Below, in pieces: positions 1-8,137 of a stretch of DNA of 64,000 nt. How positions within the stretch are numbered: position 1 is the stretch's first letter; each line of letters starts with the position of its first letter. The position numbers and the translations under genes are program-made. The stretch is from positions 35,859-99,858 of the forward strand of contig DAOTUU010000051.1 of assembly GCA_034436555.1 (NCBI GenBank), written 5' to 3'. The notes under the pieces are model-generated. The model saw nothing but the letters and a program-made list of their open reading frames with translations. It was not told the DNA's origin and did no database searches. This DNA comes from JAFMJV01 sp034436555 (lineage in GTDB: Bacteria; Chloroflexota; Limnocylindria; Limnocylindrales; CSP1-4).

Positions 1-264
1 GATGTCGTCGAGCTTGCCGGTGGTCCGCTCCATGCGGGCATGGAGCTGCCTGGAGGACTGACGCAGCCGGGAGAGTCGCCGCGTCTGGTTCTCAATCCGT
101 CCGTGCAGGCTCTCGCGCTGGCGCCGCGCCACCGCGATCGGGTCATCGCGCTGGCGCTCCCAGGGATCGCCGGCACCCACGCCGGAGGGCAGCGCGACAC
201 CGAGGAGGAGCACGGCGGAGAGGGCGGCCGCGGCCACCCGCCGACGCCTGGGCAGGGACGTCAT
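1..264 (-). CDS. secreted coiled-coil protein, N-terminal fragment (possible murein hydrolase/M23 regulator)
   Basis: The reading frame starts at the ATG at 264 and runs off the left edge, so only the first 88 residues are visible. They show an Arg-rich n-region, a hydrophobic stretch of about 17 residues ending in small residues (a Sec signal peptide), then a Gln/Arg-rich heptad-like segment from about residue 45 that looks like the start of a long coiled coil. This layout is typical of EnvC/M23-type peptidoglycan hydrolases and related cell-wall proteins in Gram-positive and Chloroflexota genomes, but the catalytic part lies outside the window. The function is therefore an inference from architecture alone. 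It follows the ABC exporter genes on the same strand after 137 bases. Confidence 0.6.
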   Translation of the reverse strand, partial: MTSLPRRRRVAAAALSAVLLLGVALPSGVGAGDPWERQRDDPIAVARRQRESLHGRIENQTRRLSRLRQSSRQLHARMERTTGKLDDI

Positions 265-401
265 CACCCGGCCGACGATGGGCCGTCAGGGTCCCGGTGT
301 CAGCCACCCGGAGGTCCCACCGGCGGTCCCATCCGCCCCCGACCGCCCCGCACCCGGGCGCAGCCGACCCCATCCCGACGGGGCACCGACCCAGCGCCGG
401 G

Positions 402-1244
402 TCAGCTGCTCGCGGAGCGGTACTTCCGGACCGCGAGGGGGGCGAACACCGCCACGATCACGACCATCCAGATCACCGTCACCAGGATCGGCTCCTGGCT
501 GGGCAGGTTGTCGGTGGCGAACGGGTTCGGGTTCCCGAACAGCTCCCGGGTGGCCGCCGTGAGGGTGCTCACCGGGTTCCATTCCGCGAACGGCTGGAGC
601 CAGTCCGGCAGCGTCTGGACCGGCACGAACGCGTTGGACACGAAGGTGATGGGGAAGATGACGGTGAACGACACCTGCTGGGCGACCTCCACGGAGGGGA
701 CCGACAGGCCCAGCCACACGCCGACCCAGGACATCGCGAACGCGAACGCGAGCAGCAGCGCGACTCCGGCCAGGAACTCCGGGATGGAGCTGTTGACCCC
801 CCAGCCCACCGCGAGCCCGGACAGCATCAGCACCACCAGGATGCCCGCGTTGTAGATGACATCCGCGACGGTCCGACCCGACAGCACCGCGGAGCGGGCC
901 ATGGGCAGCGACCGGAAGCGGTCGATGATGCCCTTCTTGGAGTCCTCCGCGAAGCCGATCGCGGTCGTCGCCGAGGCGAACGCGAGCGTCTGGGCGAAGA
1001 TGCCCGGCATGAGGTACTCCCGGTAGGCGTTCGTGAGCCCCTCGTAGCCCGGCAGCAGGATCGCACCCCCGAACACGAACGCGAACAGGAGCACGAACAT
1101 GATCGACTGGAGGACCGCGAAGATGGCCAGCTCCGGGATGCGCGGGATGCGCTTGAGGTTGCGCCACATCACCACGTAGCCGTCGCCCAGCGCCTGGCGC
1201 ACGCCCCCCACGGGCGCGGGATGACCGGCCGCCTGGATGCTCAT
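402..1244 (-). CDS. ABC-2 type transporter permease, DrrB family
   Basis: A 280-residue integral membrane protein with about six hydrophobic segments, of the ABC-2/DrrB class that pairs with DrrA-type ATPases to export lipophilic drugs, glycolipids or similar compounds. A soluble N-terminus of about 35 residues leads into the first membrane segment. A conserved cytoplasmic loop near residue 110 contains the SKKGIIDRFRSLPM motif typical of DrrB permeases. The ATG at 1244 is chosen because it overlaps the TGA of the upstream ATPase gene (ATGA), which implies translational coupling. The substrate cannot be read from the sequence. Confidence 0.88.
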   Translation of the reverse strand: MSIQAAGHPAPVGGVRQALGDGYVVMWRNLKRIPRIPELAIFAVLQSIMFVLLFAFVFGGAILLPGYEGLTNAYREYLMPGIFAQTLAFASATTAIGFAEDSKKGIIDRFRSLPMARSAVLSGRTVADVIYNAGILVVLMLSGLAVGWGVNSSIPEFLAGVALLLAFAFAMSWVGVWLGLSVPSVEVAQQVSFTVIFPITFVSNAFVPVQTLPDWLQPFAEWNPVSTLTAATRELFGNPNPFATDNLPSQEPILVTVIWMVVIVAVFAPLAVRKYRSASS

Positions 1245-2215
1245 GCCGCCGCTCCAGCCCGCTCCTCGGCCGCATGGCCGGTGAGCGTCAGGAACACGTC
1301 GTCCAGCGTCGGACGCCGCAGGCCGATGTCGTCGATGTCCACGCCGTCCTCCAGCAGATCGCGCGCGATCACCACGAGCCGGCTCGCGCCGCCGTCGGTG
1401 GGCACGGTCAGGCGCCGGGTGTGCTCGTCCACGGTGAACTCGTGCTGCGTGTCCCGGACCAGGATCGCCCCGGCGCGCGCGATGTCTCCGGGATGGCGGA
1501 CCACGACCTCGATGCGCTCGCCGCCCACCTGGGACTTGAGCTCGTCCGCGGTGCCGCGCGCGATGATCGTGCCGTGGTCCACCACGGCGATCCGATCGGC
1601 CAGGGCGTCCGCCTCCTCGAGGTACTGGGTCGTGAGCAGCAGCGTGGTGCCGTCGTGGACGAGGCCTCGGATGACGTCCCACAGGCCCAGGCGGCTGCGC
1701 GGGTCCAGGCCGGTCGTCGGCTCGTCCAGGAACAGCAGCCGCGGGCGGCCGATGAGCGCCGACGCGAGGTCCAGTCGCCGGCGCATGCCGCCCGAGTACG
1801 TCTTGATGGTCCGATCCGCGGCGTCGGTCAGCCCGAACTGCTCCAGCAGCTCTCCCGCCCGCCTGCGTGCCTCCGCGCCGGACAGCTGGTACAGCCGACC
1901 GAACATCCACAGGTTCTCGGCGCCCGTGAGGTTCTCGTCGACCGCGGCGTACTGGCCGGACAGGCCGATGACCGCGCGCAGCGCCTGGGCGTCCCTGACC
2001 ACGTCCATGCCGTACACGGATGCGCGACCCTGGTCCGGCCGGAGCAGCGTGGCGAGGATGCGCACGGTCGTGGTCTTGCCCGCGCCGTTGGGCCCCAGGA
2101 GCCCCAGCACGGTGCCTTCACTGACGGCGAGGTCCAGGCCGTCGAGGGCGCGGACCTCGCTCTTGCGGGAGCGGTAGACCTTGACCAGGCCTTCCGCGGT
2201 GATGACGTCGGTCAT
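1241..2215 (-). CDS. ABC transporter ATP-binding protein, DrrA family
   Basis: A 324-residue ATPase that would energise the adjacent permease. Walker A (GPNGAGKTT) lies near residue 40, the ABC signature (YSGGMRRRLDLA) near residue 140, and Walker B with D-loop (LLFLDEPTTGLD) just after. The roughly 80-residue C-terminal domain after the nucleotide-binding fold is typical of DrrA/daunorubicin-resistance type ATPases. The ATG at 2215 gives the canonical MTDVITAEGL start; the open frame continues further upstream but lacks family similarity there. The gene overlaps the permease by four bases. In other bacteria such pairs export antibiotics or lipids; no substrate is implied here. Confidence 0.9.
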   Translation of the reverse strand: MTDVITAEGLVKVYRSRKSEVRALDGLDLAVSEGTVLGLLGPNGAGKTTTVRILATLLRPDQGRASVYGMDVVRDAQALRAVIGLSGQYAAVDENLTGAENLWMFGRLYQLSGAEARRRAGELLEQFGLTDAADRTIKTYSGGMRRRLDLASALIGRPRLLFLDEPTTGLDPRSRLGLWDVIRGLVHDGTTLLLTTQYLEEADALADRIAVVDHGTIIARGTADELKSQVGGERIEVVVRHPGDIARAGAILVRDTQHEFTVDEHTRRLTVPTDGGASRLVVIARDLLEDGVDIDDIGLRRPTLDDVFLTLTGHAAEERAGAAA

Positions 2216-2414
2216 GCGCTGACCGGCGCCTGCAGTCGGAGCATGGGGGGTGCACCTCGAGCGGCGGCGGGTTGGGGGGCGAGGAGGTGGCGCCGACACG
2301 GCACGACGTCGCGCCTCCTGCGCGTGGCGGCACATCCTAGCAGGCCGGCCGTGCCAGGAGATGTCAGGTTCCGCGCTTCGGACGCGACGGTTTCGGGCGT
2401 ATGCTGGCGACGAC

Positions 2415-2804
2415 ATGGACCGCCACGGCAGCCGCCCCGGACCCGGTCCCGGATCCTCGCCGGAGCCGTGCGCCCGTCTCGAGATCCACGACGCCGGATC
2501 CGCGGGGCCCGTGCGCTACACCATCCTGGTCCCCGATGCCGTCCCGGCGTCAGCCAGCCCGGCGTGCGACCTGGTCGAGGCCATCGAGGTGCCCCACGGC
2601 CAGGGTCCGGAGCCGGGCGCGCCCACCTGGGGCCTGGTCGCCCAGGGCGTGTCGCTCGGCGTCCCCATCGGGTTCGACCAGCTTCCCCCCGCGGTCCAGG
2701 CAGGCGTCAGGCGGCTGCTGTCCGAGGCCCTCCCCGGACGGACCGGGGATGCACCCGGTGGTCCCGACGGCGCGCCTCAGGAACCGGGGAGCGCGGCGGA
2801 CTGA
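2415..2804 (+). CDS. hypothetical protein, 129 residues
   Basis: A small acidic protein that I do not recognise. The first 25 residues are Pro/Gly-rich and the middle reads as a compact soluble domain; no signal peptide, membrane segment or metal motif is visible. The ATG at 2415 is preceded at 2399-2404 by TATGCT, a good -10 hexamer only 10 bases before the start codon, so the message may be leaderless or nearly so. An open frame extends upstream to 2250 but enters non-coding-looking sequence. Its last 28 bases overlap, tail to tail, the end of the membrane-protein gene that closes the oxidoreductase operon. It could be a false call, though the codon bias looks real. Confidence 0.5.
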   Translation: MDRHGSRPGPGPGSSPEPCARLEIHDAGSAGPVRYTILVPDAVPASASPACDLVEAIEVPHGQGPEPGAPTWGLVAQGVSLGVPIGFDQLPPAVQAGVRRLLSEALPGRTGDAPGGPDGAPQEPGSAAD

Positions 2805-3832
2805 TCGTCGTCGGGCGCACCGGGCGTCCCCGCCACGATGAGGCCCAGCAGTCCGGAGAGGACGAGGCCGCTCGCCGCCAGCCCGACGCCCGATGCGAGC
2901 ACGGTCGCGGCGCCGACCGCGACCATCGGCGCGGCGCGGTGGAGCAGCGGCAGGCCGACGATGACGAGCCCCAGGACCAGGGCCACGAGGGGGCCCGGCA
3001 CCGCGCCGCTCAGGCCGACACTCCAGATCGACAGCGAATCCCAGGTCGCCGCGGACCGCAGCCACGCCGCGAGGGCCACGAGGGTCACGAGGCAGGCCGC
3101 CACCACGAGCCGCCGGGGGATGGCGCCCGCCGCGCGGCCCGCCCGGATTCCCGAGACCCCCAGGAGCGCGGCCCCCGTGACGAAGGCGACCTGGGCGACG
3201 ACGGCGGCCATGCCGGACCCGATGGGGTCATGGCGCGCGAGCGCCGCCCCGGCACCGAGCGCCGTCCCCGATGCCGCGAGGACGATCGCGGCCGTCACCG
3301 CGAGCAGCCCCGCACGGACCATCCGCGGCCCGGGTCCGATGGTCAGGAACCGCGGCGCGGCCGCCATGGCCGCGACGGCCACCAGCAGCGCGATGCCCAG
3401 GACCAGGCCGGGACTGGGCGGCAGGACCACCAGCGCGAATCCGCCCAGCGCCACCCCGCCCGTCGCGGCCACAGCCACGCGCGCGGACACGGGGCCGTGT
3501 CGCGAGACCCGCAGCGCCAGCGCCCCCAGCAGCAGGACCCCCACGAGCGGCACGAGCACATCCGTGGCGGCTCCCACGCGCCCGAGTGCGCGCGCCATGC
3601 TCGCCCACGGCTCACCCTTGGGGATGAACATCGCGAGGCGCACGACGAAGCGCGTCACCAGCAGGTCGAGGACGACCGCCGCGAGGAGCCAGCGCGCGAG
3701 TCGCTCGACGGCGGCCTCGGTCTCACGGGCGACCTGCGGGGCGGTCTCGACGAGCGCCGCGTCCCTCGACGAGGGTGTCGACTCCTGACCATCGCCGCGT
3801 GGCGCCCCGCGAGCGACGATGGGGGTGGTCAC
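2777..3832 (-). CDS. polytopic membrane protein at the end of the NXR-type operon
   Basis: A 351-residue protein with a soluble N-terminus of about 50 residues and roughly nine to ten hydrophobic segments. I do not recognise a family. There are only a few histidines and no paired His pattern as in NarI or other dihaem cytochrome b subunits, so it is not an obvious quinone-reactive haem subunit. The start is taken as the GTG at 3832, 22 bases after the stop of the gamma-subunit gene; a longer frame exists but would overlap that gene heavily. Its position as last gene of the operon suggests a role in anchoring, cofactor supply or electron transfer for the oxidoreductase. That is inference from location only. 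Confidence 0.65.
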   Translation of the reverse strand: MTTPIVARGAPRGDGQESTPSSRDAALVETAPQVARETEAAVERLARWLLAAVVLDLLVTRFVVRLAMFIPKGEPWASMARALGRVGAATDVLVPLVGVLLLGALALRVSRHGPVSARVAVAATGGVALGGFALVVLPPSPGLVLGIALLVAVAAMAAAPRFLTIGPGPRMVRAGLLAVTAAIVLAASGTALGAGAALARHDPIGSGMAAVVAQVAFVTGAALLGVSGIRAGRAAGAIPRRLVVAACLVTLVALAAWLRSAATWDSLSIWSVGLSGAVPGPLVALVLGLVIVGLPLLHRAAPMVAVGAATVLASGVGLAASGLVLSGLLGLIVAGTPGAPDDDQSAALPGS

Positions 3833-3854
3833 GGCTGGCGGCGACCGCCGGGCA

Positions 3855-4802
3855 TCATCCGGCGCCACCGCTCGATGTGGGCGTCGCGGCGAGCGGGGAC
3901 GATCCCGCGCCGGGTCCGGGCTCGGCCGCGGGGATGGCGAGGGCCAGCCACGCCGACACCGACTTCTGGCCGTTCCGGTCTCCCCGGCCGCCGTCCCACA
4001 CGGCGAACGCGATGGCCGTCGCCGCGTCGCCCGGCACCAGCGCCGCATCGCCTGCATCGGCGCCCGCGAGGTCGCGCGACATCACGACGCGCCACATCCC
4101 ATCGCGGTGCTCCGAGGCGCCGTGCACGTTCTGGCCGTCCGCCGACTGGCTCGTGAGCGTCCCGAAGCCGGCCGCGTCGAGGTCCTCCACCGAGCTGACG
4201 ACCGTCTGGCTCGCCCGCAGGTTGCCGGCATCGGTGGCGGTCAGGAATCCATCCGGGCCCGGATCGCCGGAATCGCCGCCGTTGACGTCCTGGGGCATGC
4301 CCGGGTAGACGTCCTCCAAGTCGAGCCGGCCGCCCGCCGCGATGTCGGCCGCCCAGTCGGCCTTCCAGTGCCAGATGTTCAGGCCGCCCGCCTGCTGGCC
4401 CATGCACACGGAGGTCCCCGAGCCGAGGGCCAGCTGGACGGCGGCCGCGTCCGCGAACCGATCCACGCCGAGCACGCTCTCGTCGAGGGTGGCGTCGCTC
4501 CACTCGAGCAGCAGCGCGATCCGGGCGTCGTCCACGAGGGCCCGCACGCGGACCGAGGGGACGCTGGGCACGAGCAGCCGCGGCGTGGCCGCGGTCTGGC
4601 CGCTGAGCAGGACGTCCACGGAAGGCGCGGCGTCCCACAGTGGGTCGAATGGCGCGTCCACCGGCAGCGGGTCGGTGACCCGCGTGGCGAACAGCGTCTC
4701 ACCCTGGGCGCTCGTGATGGGCACCCCCGCGAGCGACAGCAGGGCCGCGAGGCCGACGACCCCGACGCCGAGCGCTCGGAACGACAGGCGTGTGCGCATC
4801 AT
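3855..4802 (-). CDS. nxrC: NXR/ethylbenzene dehydrogenase-type haem b gamma subunit
   Basis: A 315-residue exported protein related to the gamma subunits of type II DMSO-reductase-family enzymes (ethylbenzene dehydrogenase, dimethylsulfide dehydrogenase, selenate and chlorate reductase, NXR). A Sec-type signal peptide covers about residues 1-32. In the family one haem b is bound by an axial Met and Lys. Candidates here are Met134 in the VCMGQ segment, followed by NIWHWKADW, and Lys280 in the RNGQKSVSAW segment near the C-terminus. It would pass electrons between the Fe-S chain of the beta subunit and a periplasmic cytochrome. The ATG at 4802 overlaps the stop of the preceding gene. A Pro/Ser-rich tail ends the protein. 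Confidence 0.82.
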   Translation of the reverse strand: MMRTRLSFRALGVGVVGLAALLSLAGVPITSAQGETLFATRVTDPLPVDAPFDPLWDAAPSVDVLLSGQTAATPRLLVPSVPSVRVRALVDDARIALLLEWSDATLDESVLGVDRFADAAAVQLALGSGTSVCMGQQAGGLNIWHWKADWAADIAAGGRLDLEDVYPGMPQDVNGGDSGDPGPDGFLTATDAGNLRASQTVVSSVEDLDAAGFGTLTSQSADGQNVHGASEHRDGMWRVVMSRDLAGADAGDAALVPGDAATAIAFAVWDGGRGDRNGQKSVSAWLALAIPAAEPGPGAGSSPLAATPTSSGGAG

Positions 4803-5755
4803 CGATGACCTCCTGACAGGCCGACGAACCGGAAGCGATCGGCACACCGCCCACACAGGCCGTGGGCCGGCCGCCAGTCCGGGTACTCCTGGACGACGAG
4901 GATGGCGACATCCCGGTCCGGCGGGCGGATGTCGTCTCCGGGGAAGCGGCAGAGGGGACAGCGATCGAGTCGCGGGCGGGCGGCTCCGGGCATGACGGCT
5001 CCGGACAGGGCGCCTCCGGACAGGGCATCGTCCATCGCCTGCGGGTCAGAGGCCCATGCCACGAGCTCCCGGAGCATCGGCCGAGGGCCGCTCCACAGGC
5101 GATCGACGAGCGCCTCGATGGCCGCGTCGGAACAGGCCGGGAACTGGCCGGCGAGGCGGGCCCGGTGCTCCTGCCGGGTGGCGGCAGGGCCGCCGGCCAG
5201 CCCGGCCGCGTCTGTCCGCGCGTCGATGGTCACGTCCCACAGGTCATGGACCCGCTGCTGGACGGGACGCGACAGCGACGTCTCCAGCCATCCCGGCCGG
5301 AATCCGAACGCCGGGTCGAGCGTGTCCTCCGCGTGCCCCAGGACGTGGCGCGCCCAGCGTCCCAGACCGTCCGGGCGATCGAACCGGGCGGGGTCGATGC
5401 GCAGCCCCAGGTGGGCCCCCGACGGCTCCCAGGTGATGCCCTCGTCCAGGCGACCGGCGGCCTCGCCGAGCAGCACGACGCGGACGCGACCGGCGACGAC
5501 GGGACGCTCCTCGATGGCGGACCTGACCAGGTCCGCGAGCCCCAGCTCCTCGAACTCCGCGAGCGCCAGCCGCTCGAACGCCGCGTTCCGCTCGCGCGCA
5601 TCGGAGATGGCGTAGATCGGCTCCGCACGGCTGGCGTGGCGCGCGCGGAGCGCCGGATCGGACGCGCGGCGCGCCTCCAGGACGCGTCGCACGACCGACT
5701 CGGCGAAGGACGGGTCGATCACGAACGAGGGCACCGCGACGGCCAGGACGGTCAT
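4799..5755 (-). CDS. operon-encoded protein with HVLGH motif and C-terminal zinc ribbon (possible degenerate metallopeptidase)
   Basis: A 318-residue soluble protein with no signal peptide. Residues 137-141 read HVLGH, followed by EDTLDPAFGF, and 30 residues later by LWDVTIDAR. This layout resembles zincin-like metallopeptidases (HExxH with a downstream acidic residue), but the catalytic Glu is Val here, so a protease activity is doubtful. The C-terminus carries two Cys pairs, C266-x2-C269 and C301-x2-C304, which look like a zinc ribbon. It lies between the chaperone and gamma-subunit genes with four-base overlaps on both sides, so it is probably made together with the enzyme. I infer a role in maturation, quality control or metal handling; the family is not one I can name with certainty. 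Confidence 0.7.
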   Translation of the reverse strand: MTVLAVAVPSFVIDPSFAESVVRRVLEARRASDPALRARHASRAEPIYAISDARERNAAFERLALAEFEELGLADLVRSAIEERPVVAGRVRVVLLGEAAGRLDEGITWEPSGAHLGLRIDPARFDRPDGLGRWARHVLGHAEDTLDPAFGFRPGWLETSLSRPVQQRVHDLWDVTIDARTDAAGLAGGPAATRQEHRARLAGQFPACSDAAIEALVDRLWSGPRPMLRELVAWASDPQAMDDALSGGALSGAVMPGAARPRLDRCPLCRFPGDDIRPPDRDVAILVVQEYPDWRPAHGLCGRCADRFRFVGLSGGHR

Positions 5756-6540
5756 CCCCGCGCGCCGGGCGGCACGAGGTCACCCGCCTCCTCGTCCACG
5801 CCGCACTCGAACGTGAAGCCGTCCGGCTGGTCCTCGACCGGCAGCAGGTCCCCGGGGCCGAGCACGTCCGGCGACGCGCCCAGCTCGCGCCCGTGGTCGC
5901 CGATGACCGCGGCGGCGATGGCTGCGGCCGCCGCGTACCCGCTGTCGGGCAGGCGCCCCGCGATGCGCGCGGCGAGAGCGGGGACCCATCGCCCCGGATG
6001 CTCCGCGATGAACAGCGCCATCGCGTCGCGACTGCGCTCGACGCGGTCGCCATCGGCGACCGCGAGCGCGCTCGCCTCCTTGATGGCGAGGAGCGCCAGG
6101 AACTCCAGCTCGCACGCGAGATGGTCGGGGCGCTCGCCGCCGCGCCGCGGCCGGACGCCGAACGCCTGGTAGAAGCCCGAGATGTCACCCAGCTCCTGGC
6201 TCTGTCCGAACAGGTGGCGCCGGCCATACTCCGTCTCATAGGGCGGGCAGCCGTGCGCCACGGTGTGACCGAACAGGCTTCGGTGCTCACGTGCCCGGTC
6301 CGCGCGCCGTGCGATCGTGCGGACCGCGCGCCAGGTGGCATCCGCGACGTGCACGTCCAGGGCCCGGGTGGCGGCTCGGAGACACGCCACGTCGGGTCGC
6401 GGGTCCTCGCCCGGCTCGTCGGGGTCGCGGAACAGGCTGGCCAGCTCCCGATACGCGTCCGCCCTGGCCATGGCGCGGTCGAGCATCACCCGCTCGGCCC
6501 GGGCCAGTCGCGGCGTCCGGCCCAGTTCGGTGGCGGTCAT
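5752..6540 (-). CDS. TorD/DmsD-family molybdoenzyme chaperone
   Basis: A 262-residue cytoplasmic all-helical protein. Members of this family bind the Tat signal peptide and apo-form of the catalytic subunit until the molybdenum cofactor is inserted, then release it for export. The central part contains the family-typical stretch with RSLFGHT, PPYETEYG and ISGFYQAFGV (about residues 85-130), followed by ERPDHLACELEFLALL, matching the conserved helix motifs of TorD/NarJ-type chaperones. The C-terminus, rich in acidic residues, is variable. The start ATG overlaps the stop of the beta-subunit gene (TGATG) and its own stop overlaps the next gene. Its presence supports Tat export of the folded alpha-beta complex. 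Confidence 0.88.
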   Translation of the reverse strand: MTATELGRTPRLARAERVMLDRAMARADAYRELASLFRDPDEPGEDPRPDVACLRAATRALDVHVADATWRAVRTIARRADRAREHRSLFGHTVAHGCPPYETEYGRRHLFGQSQELGDISGFYQAFGVRPRRGGERPDHLACELEFLALLAIKEASALAVADGDRVERSRDAMALFIAEHPGRWVPALAARIAGRLPDSGYAAAAAIAAAVIGDHGRELGASPDVLGPGDLLPVEDQPDGFTFECGVDEEAGDLVPPGARG

Positions 6541-7817
6541 CAGATGGAGTTCGGGTGGGGGGCGGGCCGCACGTGCACCGGTTCCTCCACCTTCAGCCGG
6601 ACGGCCTCCCGGTCGAGCTCGTCGAACCCGATGACCGTGTCGTCATACATCGCCCACGGCTTGCCGTCGATCTCCGTCTCGAAGACGAGCGGTCCCTCCT
6701 CGATCTCGTAGCGGAAGATGACCCGCTGGGTCGCCCGGAACAGCTGGAGCACCGCCAGGAGCTGCCGCGACGGGGCTCGGTAGCGCTCGATCGCGGCGTC
6801 CACGCCCGGCCCGAACATCTGGCGCAGGTACGCCCGCGGCGCCCATCGGGGCGGGATGTAGAACCCGTTGGGCTCCGTGCCGAACTGCGGATACAGCGGC
6901 AGCGCGACCTGCTCGTGGCGCACCAGGTACGTGACCGGGTTGGTCGGATCGTCGTCCCAGGTCCCGTCGGGAGCGATGGGCACCAGGCCCTGGAGCCGGA
7001 TGCGGCCCGGACAGGCCGTCATGCAGCGGGTCTCCATCGCGGCGCCGTCGCTGGCGGGATCCTCCCCCTCCAGGCGCGGGTAGCAGGCGACGCACTTCTC
7101 GGACACGCGGGTGGTCGGCCGGTACATCGACTTCTTGTAGGGGCAGGCCTCCACACACAGGCGATAGCCGCGGCAGCGCGACTGGTCGATGAGCACGACG
7201 CCGTCCTCGGGCCGCTTGTAGATGGCCTTGCGGGGGCACGCCGCGAGACACGCGGGATAGGTGCAGTGGTTGCACAGCCGCTGGAGGTAGAAGAACCAGG
7301 CGGTGTGCTCCGGCAACTGCGCTCCGTCGGTCTCCAGGCCGAGGCTGCCGGAGGCGGGCCGGCCGGGCGGCGTCACATCCTCGAAGATGTTCGGGGCGCT
7401 CCAGTCGTCATCAGCGGGCAGGTACCCCAGCGCCTGCTTCATGGGCGGCGCGGCGGCAGCCGCGGCCTCGAAGATGGTCATCCCCTCGTACGACCCGTAC
7501 GGCGCCTCGGGATCGCCGCTCCCGCCGGTCCACGCGGGCTCGATGCCGGCCGCCTGGTGCGCCTCGTCGAGCATGCCCAGCAGTCGCGCGTCCCAGTGGC
7601 TCGGGTAGCCGCCGTAGGGCTTCGTCTCGACGTTGTTCCACCACATCGTCTCCTGGCCCTTGGAGAAGGTCCAGGTGCTCTTGCAGGCCATGGAGCACGT
7701 CTGGCACGCGATGCAGCGGTTGATGTTGAACACGAACGCGAACTGCCGGTCCGGGTGATGCTCGGCATACGGGTAGCTCATCGACCGGCCGAGCTGCCAG
7801 TTGCGGACGTCGGGCAT
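6540..7817 (-). CDS. nxrB: nitrite oxidoreductase-type beta subunit (four Fe-S clusters)
   Basis: A 425-residue iron-sulfur subunit that carries electrons from the molybdenum subunit to the haem b subunit. Four Cys groups are visible: C35/C38/C41/C45; C182/C185/C190/C194; C215/C221/C225, with Tyr218 in place of one Cys, as in the [3Fe-4S] site of NarH-like proteins where a Trp is usual; and C242/C245/C265/C269. The N-terminus (NWQLGR, FNINRCIACQTCSMACKSTW) and the MWWNNVETKPYGGYP and GTEPNGFYIPPRW segments match Nitrospira- and anammox-type NxrB as I remember them. The protein has no signal peptide, so it would be exported bound to the Tat-targeted alpha subunit. The ATG at 7817 overlaps the preceding stop. 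Confidence 0.9.
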   Translation of the reverse strand: MPDVRNWQLGRSMSYPYAEHHPDRQFAFVFNINRCIACQTCSMACKSTWTFSKGQETMWWNNVETKPYGGYPSHWDARLLGMLDEAHQAAGIEPAWTGGSGDPEAPYGSYEGMTIFEAAAAAAPPMKQALGYLPADDDWSAPNIFEDVTPPGRPASGSLGLETDGAQLPEHTAWFFYLQRLCNHCTYPACLAACPRKAIYKRPEDGVVLIDQSRCRGYRLCVEACPYKKSMYRPTTRVSEKCVACYPRLEGEDPASDGAAMETRCMTACPGRIRLQGLVPIAPDGTWDDDPTNPVTYLVRHEQVALPLYPQFGTEPNGFYIPPRWAPRAYLRQMFGPGVDAAIERYRAPSRQLLAVLQLFRATQRVIFRYEIEEGPLVFETEIDGKPWAMYDDTVIGFDELDREAVRLKVEEPVHVRPAPHPNSI

Positions 7818-8137
7818 CAGACCGTCTCCCTCGTCGTGCTTGGATCGGGCCGTCGCCACCGGACGCGCGTCTCCGCGACCAGGTCACGCACCCATGACTC
7901 TCCCCGCCTGCGCCAGATCACGTGCAGGCCCGCGTAGTGGGGGGACCGGAACATCGTCATCAGCCGGGAGTCGCTCCAGCCGTCACGCACGAACTCCTCG
8001 ACGAAGCAGCGGGCCATCTCATCGAAGGTCGCCTCGTCCACCCGGACCGGGACGCCCACGAGCGCCATCGGGTCATCGGGCTCGGCCTCCTTCACCGGAC
8101 CCGTCGGCCCCAGCATGGGCAGCGCTCGCCCGGTCAT
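7817..8137 (-). CDS. small protein between the alpha and beta subunit genes
   Basis: A 106-residue soluble protein, not recognised. It has no signal peptide, Cys motif or membrane segment; one Cys occurs near the middle. The central part (FDEMARCFVEEFVRDGWSDSRLMTMFRSP) predicts as helices and the C-terminus is basic. It overlaps the alpha gene by four bases and the beta gene by one base, so its translation is coupled to both and it is very likely a genuine member of the operon. In Nitrobacter a different small gene (nxrX, a peptidyl-prolyl isomerase) sits at the same place, but this protein shows no resemblance to that fold. A role in assembly is an inference from position. Confidence 0.75.
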   Translation of the reverse strand: MTGRALPMLGPTGPVKEAEPDDPMALVGVPVRVDEATFDEMARCFVEEFVRDGWSDSRLMTMFRSPHYAGLHVIWRRRGESWVRDLVAETRVRWRRPDPSTTRETV

